DNA of 64,000 bases from Chlorokybus atmophyticus. Lineage: Eukaryota; Streptophyta; Chlorokybophyceae; Chlorokybales; Chlorokybaceae. A program made the position numbers and the translations under genes. This document shows, piece by piece, positions 13,220-22,250 of the stretch. Under the pieces are notes generated by a model. The model did no database searches and was not told the DNA's origin. It worked only from the letters and a program-made list of their open reading frames with translations. Position 1 is the first letter of the stretch, and every line of letters starts with the position of its first letter. Location of the stretch: NCBI GenBank assembly GCA_009103225.1, contig RHPI01003256.1, positions 92,091-156,090 on the forward strand, given 5' to 3'.

Positions 13220-14854
13220 ATGGAGTCTTCCAGTTCCACCACATCCCTGCGCTTCTCCGGACGTGCTGGCACCACCTCGCTGGATGAGTTCATCATCAAG
13301 TTCCACTCCAAGATGCGGCAGCAAGCTTTGAAGAACAAAGACCGGTCAGATGAGATCTCTTTCCACATTGCTGCTCAGTATCTTGATTATGAAGCACACG
13401 ATGTCTGGAAGTCCGTTGCTGAACTGCATCGAGTAGACGGCTATGGCGAGCTTGCCAGCACCATAGCATCTGCATCGCTGCACCGTCCAACAGGTGTCGT
13501 TCCACCTGCCACTTCAGTTGCAGTAACAGGCTTGTCCATAGCTGCAGCTCTCAAGCAGGCAGAGGAGGAGGAACCGGAGTTGGTACTTGTCAACTTGACC
13601 CCTGCAGAAGTTGAGTCCAAGGAGGCCACACGTCGAGTTCGCATCCTTGACCGTTCTGCCGTCATCATTGAGGAACAAAGAGCTGCACAGCAAGCGGCAG
13701 CCGCAGAGTGGGGTACTCCTCTACCTCCGGCAACACCTGGCTCTCGTGCAGGAGGCAGTACCTTCACCCTCGGGTCAGTAGCACTGCGCGCACCAGCCAT
13801 CTCCGTAGGTGCTGCCATCTCTGATTCGCCACTCAAGGACCTGTACTCTGCCTTGCGCCGCACCTTCCCTCCTCAGACCACCGGCAAGGTTGAGGAGCTA
13901 AGACGCTTTCGACGCAAGCCCAATGAGGATCCCCTCCGCTTGTACTCCAGACTGGAAGGTCTGCTGAAGGACACTGACTACAGGATTGTCAGTGAGGAGG
14001 CTGCTGCAGTGATATACGTCAATGAGTTGGATGCTGCTCTGAGCGAGTCGACACGCCTGACTCTGAACTACAGCAGGCCCCTTGGCTACACCCTCAAGGA
14101 AGCTTTCGAGACTGCACAAGCCATCCATAAGCGCGCAGTGTATGAGAAAGCGGTGCTGGACACCAACCGCAGTGCCTCACGGCCTATGGCAGGCACAAGT
14201 GCAGAGCCTCTTCGGCGGGACCGCAGCCGGGAGCCGCAAGGCATCCATTACAAGGATAAACGGTCAGCTCATGCTGCCCTTGTGGCTCCAGTGCTGTGCC
14301 ACCGGTGTGGTCGACATGGCCACTACAAAAAGGAGTGCACCGAAGATTACGGCAACCTTGTGTGCGACCACTGCCACAAGACGGGACACTTGGAGACAGT
14401 ATGCTGGCTCAAGTTCCCTGAGCTGCGGCCCCCTATTGGCTACAACAACAGCAACAACGCTGTTGGCTACCGCGGCCACAACAACCACAACAACAACGGG
14501 GGCTACAACAACAGCAACCACGCTGGCGGCCACAACAACAGCAACAACGCTGGTGGTCGCAACAACGGCAACAACGCTGGTGGCCACAACCCCAACAACA
14601 ACAACAACGCTGGCGGCCGCAAGGAAGAAGCTGGCTATAGAGGGAAAAACCGCCCTCCACAGCACAAAGGACTTGAGGGTCCTCGCGCTGGAGCTGCTGC
14701 TGTAAAGGCACCAACCAATCCACCGGCTATCGACCAAGTGGCAGCCCTGATGGCGCGCGTGGCACAGCTGGAGGAAAACAAGGAGCAGGACTATCAAGCC
14801 TGCTATGCTGCTAGGTGGGCATTGATNTCTGCTATGTTGCTAGGTGGGCATTGA
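13220..14854 (+). CDS. Retrotransposon gag polyprotein
   Basis: Structural gag protein, about 540 residues, begun at the first Met of the open frame (MESSSSTTS). The N-terminal two thirds is predicted capsid-like. Two consecutive CCHC zinc knuckles (C-x2-C-x4-H-x4-C) lie at about 14296-14395, starting CHRCGRHGHYKKEC and CDHCHKTGHLETVC, and should bind genomic RNA. They are followed by an Asn/Gly/His-rich low-complexity tract (14440-14625) built from AAC repeats, then a basic stretch and a short predicted helix (QVAALMARVAQLEE). The frame ends inside a 29-nt duplication that contains an N at 14827. Without that duplication gag would run straight into pol. The knuckles make the call firm; the capsid assignment is by position only. 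Confidence 0.9.
   Translation: MESSSSTTSLRFSGRAGTTSLDEFIIKFHSKMRQQALKNKDRSDEISFHIAAQYLDYEAHDVWKSVAELHRVDGYGELASTIASASLHRPTGVVPPATSVAVTGLSIAAALKQAEEEEPELVLVNLTPAEVESKEATRRVRILDRSAVIIEEQRAAQQAAAAEWGTPLPPATPGSRAGGSTFTLGSVALRAPAISVGAAISDSPLKDLYSALRRTFPPQTTGKVEELRRFRRKPNEDPLRLYSRLEGLLKDTDYRIVSEEAAAVIYVNELDAALSESTRLTLNYSRPLGYTLKEAFETAQAIHKRAVYEKAVLDTNRSASRPMAGTSAEPLRRDRSREPQGIHYKDKRSAHAALVAPVLCHRCGRHGHYKKECTEDYGNLVCDHCHKTGHLETVCWLKFPELRPPIGYNNSNNAVGYRGHNNHNNNGGYNNSNHAGGHNNSNNAGGRNNGNNAGGHNPNNNNNAGGRKEEAGYRGKNRPPQHKGLEGPRAGAAAVKAPTNPPAIDQVAALMARVAQLEENKEQDYQACYAARWALXSAMLLGGH
14801..14854 (+). repeat. 29-nt imperfect duplication with ambiguous base at the gag-pol junction
   Basis: TGCTATGCTGCTAGGTGGGC begins at 14801 and recurs with one change at 14830, an offset of 29 nt. 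The unidentified base is at 14827, between the copies. Because 29 is not a multiple of three, the duplication shifts gag out of frame with pol. Confidence 0.9.
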
Positions 14855-17800
14855 TGGCACCGAAACGGGATAGGGACACTCCCACGCCGTCACGCGTACA
14901 ACCATCCAGACGGGCGCGCAGGGAAGCTGGCGCGTCGTCAACAGCGGCATCGTCGGACGCCACAAGTGGTGCTGCCTCGGCAGCCACAACCACCGCTGGG
15001 ACGACGCCGTCGACGACACCGTCGGCGTCCACACCGACGGTGACAGCAGGTGTCAGCACTCTTGGCACCACACTGTTCCCGGTGATGGAAAGCACCCACC
15101 CCGCAGCAACCATGGTCATTGGGTTCGTAAATGGTGAATCCACCACTCCTGCCTCCATCGGAGCGACCACATCAACCGCAACTGCTGCCACCCTCACAGC
15201 CGCCACCTCAGTGACGACGACTGCGGCAGGGGCCACCACCATCGCCTCCAGTAGTGCTGCCATACCCACCGCACCACTTCCTGAGGGCCGGACGGCACCG
15301 CCACCAGCATTGGACGTCACACATCAAGTGCCACGCGGGCCGCAAGCAGAACGCGCCTGGGCGTCGATTCTACGCAACGTGGAGCCCACCACTATTGCGT
15401 ACGGACCAGGGGGGCAACGCACCACGCGCGTGGCACACGATGATCGCATCTTGCCCCTACCACCGCCAGAATACCACACGCTGCCGGAACCCACACAACA
15501 GCAGCTGGAGGATGAAATCCTCGCCGGCACTGCACCAGAGATGAGGGATCGTCTGTTCGGGGTCACGTATCGCCGACCTGCGGTGTTGGAACTGGCCATC
15601 CAGTTATTCCTGGCATTACACGCACGGTTGCAGGGCGCACCCAGTCAATCGCGACAGCCCATGCCCGCTCAACAGATCGACTTCGAGCCTTCGCCACTGG
15701 ACCCACTCGGCCTCCAGCGACACAAACTCCAAGACCTCGTGGTCACGATGTCTGACATCGCGCTGGGCGCTGATCCCGCCCTCCGGGGGCTCACTCCAGG
15801 CAGTCGTCAAGAGCGTTTCTCTGCACTCGAACAGGTCCATCGGTATCGCATGGACCAAGCTGCCCAAGTGGACGCGCGACGACAAGCGTACGAAGCAGCA
15901 CACGCCGTTATCGTACCAACCATAGCGCCAGCACATGTTGCCAGCGCCTCCACGGCGCCGACCACAGCACACTCCACGGCGATCGCCATTGAGCAGCCGG
16001 GACACGCAACTATTGCAGACCAAGCGAGGGCGTTGGCGCAACAATTGAGGGGAGTAATCGCCCCGCTGCTGCCTCCTTTGGTCGAAGACATGCCTGAGGA
16101 TCAACGCGATGCAGGGCGAGGGTACCTCACCCCGCAAGGGGACACCACACAACGAGGAGGAGCTGGTATGGTGGGGGAGCAACAACTCCGTACCGCACTC
16201 ATCCGGCAAGCGGTCATGTTGCACAGGCCTGAGGGCAACACATTAAGACAGATGATGGGGATGCAAGAGGGCAGTGCCGCTCGAGCTCGTCTCGTGACAT
16301 GGCTCGTTGCCAATCACCCTGCTGTCCCCCTGTTTGCCTTTGGCAACCGAGCATCATGGTTGGGGGCATTCGTTCGTTCGCTGCAACAAGCATACGACGA
16401 GGCTGCCACCACAGCCCCGGACACGCTGGAGGGAGTGCAAGAGGCAATGCTTCGGCTGCCAGGGGTGGAAGCCGCACGGCAACGGTGGCGCATCGCCATT
16501 GCTCATGAGCTACACGCACAGCAGACTGACCTCCAGCGCACCCTACGTGCTCGCGTCATGACTGTGCTCGATGTGGGAGTGGTACAAGGAAGGTGGGATG
16601 CCTACATGGCAGGGATCCTACGAGTCCCCACCATTACTCACGACATGCGGCGACAGCTACTACGCGCCGTATACCTGCAGCCCATGCCTCAATATCATCA
16701 TTGGACCGACACGGACACCGAGCCCACGGCCACGTGGGAAGGGACATTGGTCAGAGAAGCGGCTCATGCTGTGCGATGGACGTACGCCGCGGAGCAAGCT
16801 GAACGCGAGGCAGGCCCACAAACACCGGGTCCGCCGGGGTTCCCTCCACAGCCACTGAGTACGCCCGCGGGCATGGTTCCAGCTTCGCAGAGGCGTCATC
16901 CACCTACGCCGCCACCACAACCGGCGCCGGAACCTCCAGCACCGAGGCCCCCCCGTGTCTACCAACCACCTCGACAAGGTCGGTTCGGCCGAGGAAGAGG
17001 GCAAGGAGGGGGTTCTCCGGATCCAGCAGGCAGAGGAGCTCTGGCTGCCATGCGCTCAGCATCTCCAACTGAGACAACTGAGTCAGAGGAACAGACACCT
17101 CGTATGAAGAGGTTGCGTATCGACGCCAACGCTGCCATGGTGGCCAACCAAGGCAAGCACGTTACCATCAACGGTCTGGCACCCAAGCGGGTAATGTTGG
17201 ACACCGGAGCACAGCCTGTCATCATCGGGCGCTTCCTCGCGCGGTCCCTAGGCATAACCAGTTCCGACTTGGTGCCTTGCCCGTACGTGTTGGACACTTC
17301 CACAGGTAGCCGGGATAAGGTGATGGGAGTCACCAGGGAGGCCTTTTGCATTCGGTTGACAGTGCTGGACCCAACCCACACAACCGAGATCGTCCAGCAA
17401 TGCGTGGTCACCAATGCCGGCTCCTTCGACTTTCTGCTTGGGCAGGATTTCAACTTCCCTGTGGGCATGGGCCTCGACTGCTGGTCAGAACGAGCGTGGT
17501 TTCGGCCACATTGGGATGAGGATGACGGAGAGGTACAAGGTTTCCTGCCTCTCGAGTTGGTCTCGCGCACGCGCGCCCAACGCAAAATGGCTGCCATGGC
17601 CACACGCAGACACGCCCGCACCCGTAAGGCTGTAATGGCCATATACGACGGTGCTTGGACGCAAGTCGCTGCTGGTGCCACAACCCCGTGTCAAACCGGC
17701 GACCCCTCTCCCATCTCGTACAACGAGGAGCAGGAGGATGCCACCGTGGAAGTAGCATTACAAGAACCAGCTGAACGGCGCTGGCGCGCACAGGTGGACG

Positions 17801-20800
17801 CACACATCTTGCTCAGCCACCCACTGATCACCACGCGCTTCCCCAACTACCGAAGCCACGCCAAAGTGCAGGACCACCATATGGTGGCCACTGGAGTGGT
17901 GGAATTCCACACCTTTTGCAGACAACAGGGCATCACAGTGTTGGAGCTGTTTGGAGGCATTGGCAGTGGTCTTGCTGCGGTCCTCAACACGGGCGTGAAG
18001 GTTACCAAATACTATTACTGCGACCCAGACCCACACGCGCAAACGGGCCTCAAGCACCACTTACGCCAACTGCACACCAGGTATCCACGTCAACTACCCC
18101 TCTCGGCGTTGCAAGGCAGCCTCAAAGCATTGCGACATGACGTCCGGCTGATCACTGAAGATCACCTACTGTCCCTCGGCAACGTCGACCTGTTAATAGC
18201 TGGATGGGAATGCCAAGGGCACTCCAGGGCAGGCAAGGGACAAGGCCTCGCCAACCCTCGCTCCAGGTTGTTCTGGGAGCTAATGAGGATCATCCACCTC
18301 CTTCAACACCACCAGATCTCCAGACCCCTGGGGTACGTCATCGAAAATGTGCATTCAGAGGACGACAAGCGTCCGCACGTGGCCTCCAGCTACCGACAAG
18401 TTTGCTCCATTCTGGGGCACCCACTCAAGGTGAACGCGGCACGACATGGCTCGCGCGCACATCGTGTACGTGCCAAATGGACAAAAAACTTGGCCACCGT
18501 GGAGGAGCTCATGACCGCCGAATGCACGCGCAGCGCTCGGCCGCGCAACCTGCTGGTCGACGACATCCTTGACCCCGGCCGCACAGCACAACCTGTCCTG
18601 CATCATGACCACAACCACTTCTACCAGTGCAATCAGCCTGGTCAGCCCCGTCGCGCACTCCCCACCTTGGTGTCCTACCCGAGCTCCTACGCATTTCGGA
18701 ATGGTGGTGACGGGATGGTATTTGATGCAACCACCAACACGTTGGAAGAACCCAACGCACGCGAACGTGAACGCGCCATGGGCTTCTTCCCCAACAGCAT
18801 CACAGGTTCATCGCTGACGGACAATCAGCAATGCCAGCTGCTTGGTCGCGCCATGGACCAGAACAGCATGGTATGGCTGCTGGAGCTGAGCTTCGCGTTG
18901 CAGGGCCGCCACGTGTCCTTCGAGAATCTCGAATACTTGGCTGGGGGGTGGGCTGATCGCATCGACACCAAGGCAGCTCACACAGCTCTCGAGGTGGTCC
19001 ACATGGAGGAGCAAGCGGCAGTGACAGTGGAGGACATTCCTGTGGTTGCCAATGCGACCTCCTGGGACCATGCCATTGGTCCGTTGGCCATGGAAGACAC
19101 TCGAGAGAAGCTGGAGACTCTCCTCAATGAATGGAGGAGCCAATTCAGCTTCAATGTGAAGGAATTGGGTACATGTTCGGTGTACCAGATGGACATCGAG
19201 CTAGTGGACACTGAGCCGGTGTTCCGGCGACAATACAGGCTCTCCAAGTTGGAAGAAGACTTGGTGGAACAGAGATGTAAGGCGCTGCTGGATGCAGGCC
19301 TTATCGAAGAGTCCACATCGGACTTCGCAGCAGCAACCGTCATGCCCCTGAAGAAGGATTCAGCAGGCAACTGGACAGAGCGACGCATGTGTGGCGACTA
19401 TCGTCCCCTCAACAACAAGACCAAGCAAGACCGGTACCCCATGCCCACAGCAGAGGGTATTTTTGATGATGTGGGAGACTGCACAGTCTTCAGCATCCTG
19501 GACATGCGTCAGGGGTACAACCAGATCGCCATCAAGGACGAGGACAAGCACAAGACCTCCTCCTGGGGCAACCGACAGTTGTACCAATGGAAGTTAATGC
19601 CGTTCGGGCTGAAGAATGCCCCCGCCAAGTTTCAACGCGTCATGGACAAAGCCTTGAAGGGGTTGGACTGCGCGCGGTGCTACATCGATGACATCCTCAT
19701 CTTCAGCCGCAGCAACGAGGAGCATCTTCAGCACATCGAAGCGGTGCTGGAACGACTCAAGGGAGTGGGGATGACCGTACACCCCGACAAGTGTACCTTC
19801 TTCACCCACAAGGTGCCGTACTTAGGGCACATGATTGTGCCCCATGGTGTGTATGTGCAGCAGGCAAAAGTAGAGGCGCTGGCAGCTATCCCTGCCTCGA
19901 CAGACCTCACGCGCCTGCGCGCTTTTTTGGGACTTGCCAACTATTATCGCCGATTCGTGAAGGACTTCGCGAAGATCGCAAGGCCCCTCAACGAGCTACT
20001 GAAAAAGGAGGTGGAGTTCGCGTGGAAGGAGCCGCAACAGCAGGCCTTCGAGGAGCTGAAGAGCAGACTCACCAGCGCTCCCATCCTTCAACGTCCGGAC
20101 TACGCCAAGCCTTTCATCCTTCACACCGACTGGAGCAAGCTGGGGATGGGAGCGGTGCTGGTGCAGCACGATGAGAACAAGAAGGAGCGGGTGGTGTCAT
20201 ACGCCAGCCGAAGCAACAACAGCGCCGAGGCCAACTACAGCAGCTACGAAGGGGAGTGCCTCGCTGCGGTGTGGGCCATCTCCTTCTTCCGACCTTTCCT
20301 CTGTGGTCGACAGTTCCAACTGATCACCGATCATCAGCCCCTCAAGTGGCTGATGACCAACCAACATCTGACAGGGAAACTTGCTCGATGGGCCCTGCTG
20401 TTACAGGAATACGACTTCGAGATTGACCACCGCGCTGGCCTCACCAACCAAGACGCCGATGGCCTCAGTCGCAACCCCCACCTCAGCACCAACGACGCAA
20501 CTGGAGCGCGGCATGAGCTCATCCCTGCAGCAACAACTCCCACCATGGCAGCCATGTTTGCTGCTGCCGCGTTGCGCTCAGGGCGCAAGACCAACCCCAC
20601 AACCTCAGCAGTGGTAGAGGAGATTCCTGCCCTTGAGTCTACCGACCCTGCGGCAATCAATCCCTTGGGGGACGCCCACGCAGCCGACATTGACGTCGAG
20701 GACACAGAGCTGGCGCCCACTGACACCAGGCAGGACATATGGCACGACAAGCCATCACTCTCCTTTCTTCAACGTGGCCATCTCCCCTCTGGCATGAGCG

Positions 20801-22197
20801 CTCGAGAGAAGGACCGGGTCAACCAACGCACCTGTCACTATCGATGGGCAGGTGACAAGCTGTATCGCCGCTTCCACGACGAAGACAAGGAAGTGCCGAC
20901 ACCAGTCACACGCGAGGACATCATCACTTCCCTCCACACTGAGCTTAGACACTTTGGTGTCAAGCGCACAGTCAGTCTAGTGAGAGCACAATATTGGTGG
21001 CATGGATTAACAAAACAGGTGCAAAGGTTCGTCAGCCACTGCCAGCAGTGTGACATGGTGCGCGCCAGCCTCAACACGCGTAGCGCCACCTTGCACCCAC
21101 TCCCCATCTCCGGTCTCTTTTACCGATGGGGACTCGACATCTTGGGGGACTTGGCACCCTCAGCACGTGGCAACCGTTACATCCTGGTCATGATTGAGCA
21201 CTTCTCCAAATGGGTGGAGCTGGTGCCATTACCCGACAAGAGCAGCAGGGGGGTGTCTCAAGCCTTCCTCTCTCACGTTCTCAGCCGCTTTGGCAGCTGC
21301 GCCGAGGTCATCACCGACCAAGGTACTGAGTTCAGAGGGGAATTCGACACCCTCCTGGACAAATGTTACATCGACCACCGCCGTACCTCGCGTGATCACT
21401 CTCAAGCCGACGGCCTCGCCGAGCGGACGGTACAGACCATCAAGAAGGCACTCCGCAAATACGTGTTGGAGTACAAGAAGGACACTTGGGATGACCACCT
21501 CCCATGGGTGGCCCTTGGGTATCGGTTGTCAAAACAGGCGGCTCTGCGGGAGTACAGCCCGTACTACCTGCTGTTTGGGCGATCACCATTGCTCCCCTTC
21601 CGTGCGCAACAGGAGGTGGATTGCGTCGTGAACAACCTCGACGACCCTGACTGGATGCACCACGACATCACCACGCGCGCCGCACTTTTCGAGCGCACCG
21701 TCCCCATGGCCTTCAACAATCTGCGCATCGCGCAGCATCGCGACACGCTGCGCTACGAGCGCGTACGCAGCGGCTTTTACAAGGAGCGCCAACGGCGATT
21801 CCAAGCGGGGGACTTTGCCTATCGCATGGCAGCCACCAAAGACACGCTTGACACCTCCGTAGGCCGCACCGTCTACAAGGTACTCAAAGTGTACCCCACA
21901 GGGGTGCTGGACCTCCTTGGTCAAAACGGAGAAAGGTTGAAGGACAACATGGTGAACTGTGCGCCATGTCACCTCCCTTACGTAGCTGGCTTCGGGCGTG
22001 TCCAGCACCCTCGTCCTGCGCGCAGCACACGCTGTGAACACTGCGGCAGCGCCGGCAACGACGCACTCATGATGCTCTGCGATGGCTGCAACAAAGGCCT
22101 GCATTGCTACTGCCTGGAGCCACCTGTGGACACGATACCTATGGAAGAATATTGGTGCGACGACTGCCGTACCAACGGCCCTCCTCACTTGCGCTAG
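14854..22197 (+). CDS. Retrotransposon pol: protease, DNMT3-like methyltransferase, RT, RNase H, integrase, PHD finger
   Basis: About 2,447 residues. The first 750 or so are Ala/Thr/Pro-rich and not recognised. A retropepsin follows (VMLDTGAQPVIIG, active site about 17200). The cytosine-C5 methyltransferase spans about 17925-18910: motif I LELFGGIGSG, motif IV GWECQGHS with the catalytic Cys (18199-18225), ENV near 18343, an R-x-R motif, and a C-terminal LLGR block typical of DNMT3. RT spans about 19180-19850, with YIDD at 19681. RNase H is about 20100-20460 (HTDWS, GEC, TDHQ). Integrase is about 20930-21650, with an HHCC zinc site and the D, D, E residues in LDIL, TDQGTEF and AERT. The C-terminus is a C4HC3 PHD finger (about 22030-22175), where many Ty3 elements carry a chromodomain. 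The inferred role is integration targeting by histone reading and methylation of new or target DNA. All catalytic residues seen are intact. Confidence 0.93.
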   Translation: MAPKRDRDTPTPSRVQPSRRARREAGASSTAASSDATSGAASAATTTAGTTPSTTPSASTPTVTAGVSTLGTTLFPVMESTHPAATMVIGFVNGESTTPASIGATTSTATAATLTAATSVTTTAAGATTIASSSAAIPTAPLPEGRTAPPPALDVTHQVPRGPQAERAWASILRNVEPTTIAYGPGGQRTTRVAHDDRILPLPPPEYHTLPEPTQQQLEDEILAGTAPEMRDRLFGVTYRRPAVLELAIQLFLALHARLQGAPSQSRQPMPAQQIDFEPSPLDPLGLQRHKLQDLVVTMSDIALGADPALRGLTPGSRQERFSALEQVHRYRMDQAAQVDARRQAYEAAHAVIVPTIAPAHVASASTAPTTAHSTAIAIEQPGHATIADQARALAQQLRGVIAPLLPPLVEDMPEDQRDAGRGYLTPQGDTTQRGGAGMVGEQQLRTALIRQAVMLHRPEGNTLRQMMGMQEGSAARARLVTWLVANHPAVPLFAFGNRASWLGAFVRSLQQAYDEAATTAPDTLEGVQEAMLRLPGVEAARQRWRIAIAHELHAQQTDLQRTLRARVMTVLDVGVVQGRWDAYMAGILRVPTITHDMRRQLLRAVYLQPMPQYHHWTDTDTEPTATWEGTLVREAAHAVRWTYAAEQAEREAGPQTPGPPGFPPQPLSTPAGMVPASQRRHPPTPPPQPAPEPPAPRPPRVYQPPRQGRFGRGRGQGGGSPDPAGRGALAAMRSASPTETTESEEQTPRMKRLRIDANAAMVANQGKHVTINGLAPKRVMLDTGAQPVIIGRFLARSLGITSSDLVPCPYVLDTSTGSRDKVMGVTREAFCIRLTVLDPTHTTEIVQQCVVTNAGSFDFLLGQDFNFPVGMGLDCWSERAWFRPHWDEDDGEVQGFLPLELVSRTRAQRKMAAMATRRHARTRKAVMAIYDGAWTQVAAGATTPCQTGDPSPISYNEEQEDATVEVALQEPAERRWRAQVDAHILLSHPLITTRFPNYRSHAKVQDHHMVATGVVEFHTFCRQQGITVLELFGGIGSGLAAVLNTGVKVTKYYYCDPDPHAQTGLKHHLRQLHTRYPRQLPLSALQGSLKALRHDVRLITEDHLLSLGNVDLLIAGWECQGHSRAGKGQGLANPRSRLFWELMRIIHLLQHHQISRPLGYVIENVHSEDDKRPHVASSYRQVCSILGHPLKVNAARHGSRAHRVRAKWTKNLATVEELMTAECTRSARPRNLLVDDILDPGRTAQPVLHHDHNHFYQCNQPGQPRRALPTLVSYPSSYAFRNGGDGMVFDATTNTLEEPNARERERAMGFFPNSITGSSLTDNQQCQLLGRAMDQNSMVWLLELSFALQGRHVSFENLEYLAGGWADRIDTKAAHTALEVVHMEEQAAVTVEDIPVVANATSWDHAIGPLAMEDTREKLETLLNEWRSQFSFNVKELGTCSVYQMDIELVDTEPVFRRQYRLSKLEEDLVEQRCKALLDAGLIEESTSDFAAATVMPLKKDSAGNWTERRMCGDYRPLNNKTKQDRYPMPTAEGIFDDVGDCTVFSILDMRQGYNQIAIKDEDKHKTSSWGNRQLYQWKLMPFGLKNAPAKFQRVMDKALKGLDCARCYIDDILIFSRSNEEHLQHIEAVLERLKGVGMTVHPDKCTFFTHKVPYLGHMIVPHGVYVQQAKVEALAAIPASTDLTRLRAFLGLANYYRRFVKDFAKIARPLNELLKKEVEFAWKEPQQQAFEELKSRLTSAPILQRPDYAKPFILHTDWSKLGMGAVLVQHDENKKERVVSYASRSNNSAEANYSSYEGECLAAVWAISFFRPFLCGRQFQLITDHQPLKWLMTNQHLTGKLARWALLLQEYDFEIDHRAGLTNQDADGLSRNPHLSTNDATGARHELIPAATTPTMAAMFAAAALRSGRKTNPTTSAVVEEIPALESTDPAAINPLGDAHAADIDVEDTELAPTDTRQDIWHDKPSLSFLQRGHLPSGMSAREKDRVNQRTCHYRWAGDKLYRRFHDEDKEVPTPVTREDIITSLHTELRHFGVKRTVSLVRAQYWWHGLTKQVQRFVSHCQQCDMVRASLNTRSATLHPLPISGLFYRWGLDILGDLAPSARGNRYILVMIEHFSKWVELVPLPDKSSRGVSQAFLSHVLSRFGSCAEVITDQGTEFRGEFDTLLDKCYIDHRRTSRDHSQADGLAERTVQTIKKALRKYVLEYKKDTWDDHLPWVALGYRLSKQAALREYSPYYLLFGRSPLLPFRAQQEVDCVVNNLDDPDWMHHDITTRAALFERTVPMAFNNLRIAQHRDTLRYERVRSGFYKERQRRFQAGDFAYRMAATKDTLDTSVGRTVYKVLKVYPTGVLDLLGQNGERLKDNMVNCAPCHLPYVAGFGRVQHPRPARSTRCEHCGSAGNDALMMLCDGCNKGLHCYCLEPPVDTIPMEEYWCDDCRTNGPPHLR
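17925..18910 (+). other. DNMT3-like cytosine-C5 methyltransferase domain within pol
   Basis: It lies between protease and RT in one continuous reading frame, so it is part of the polyprotein and not a neighbouring gene. Conserved blocks appear in the canonical order I, IV, VI, VIII, IX, X. Motif IV is ECQ instead of PCQ but keeps the nucleophilic Cys. The GRLFFEF-like block is RSRLFWELMRIIH. Motif IX reads ARERERAMGFFP, and the last block QLLGRAMDQNSM replaces the GN of DNMT1 types with the GR of DNMT3 types. No target-recognition or ADD domain was recognised next to it. Confidence 0.85.
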
Positions 22198-22250
22198 CAG
22201 CTGAGCTCTGGAGCTGGAACCTTCCCCAGAGCCCAGGGGGGGTGGCTTGT

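Larger units (their letters stand above)
13220..22250 (+). mobile_element. Ty3/gypsy-type retrotransposon with DNMT3-like methyltransferase and PHD finger
   Basis: The coding region is intact over 9 kb in the order gag, unknown Ala/Thr/Pro-rich region, aspartic protease, cytosine methyltransferase, reverse transcriptase, RNase H, integrase and PHD finger. RT before integrase is the Ty3/gypsy order. A G-run at about 22236-22243, just after the stop, is a good polypurine tract. No matching LTR pair was found: 12190-13000 and 22240-22650 share only TGGCTTGTTGAC, at 12789 and 22248. The full element therefore probably extends upstream to about 12190 and perhaps past 22250, but its ends are unresolved. 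It is more GC-rich than the flanks. Only a 29-nt duplication with an N separates gag from pol. Confidence 0.93.

Noticed and set aside
14264-14797. Minus-strand frames rich in Val or Cys opposite the gag tail
   Set aside because: Shadows of the AAC-repeat Asn-rich tract of gag.
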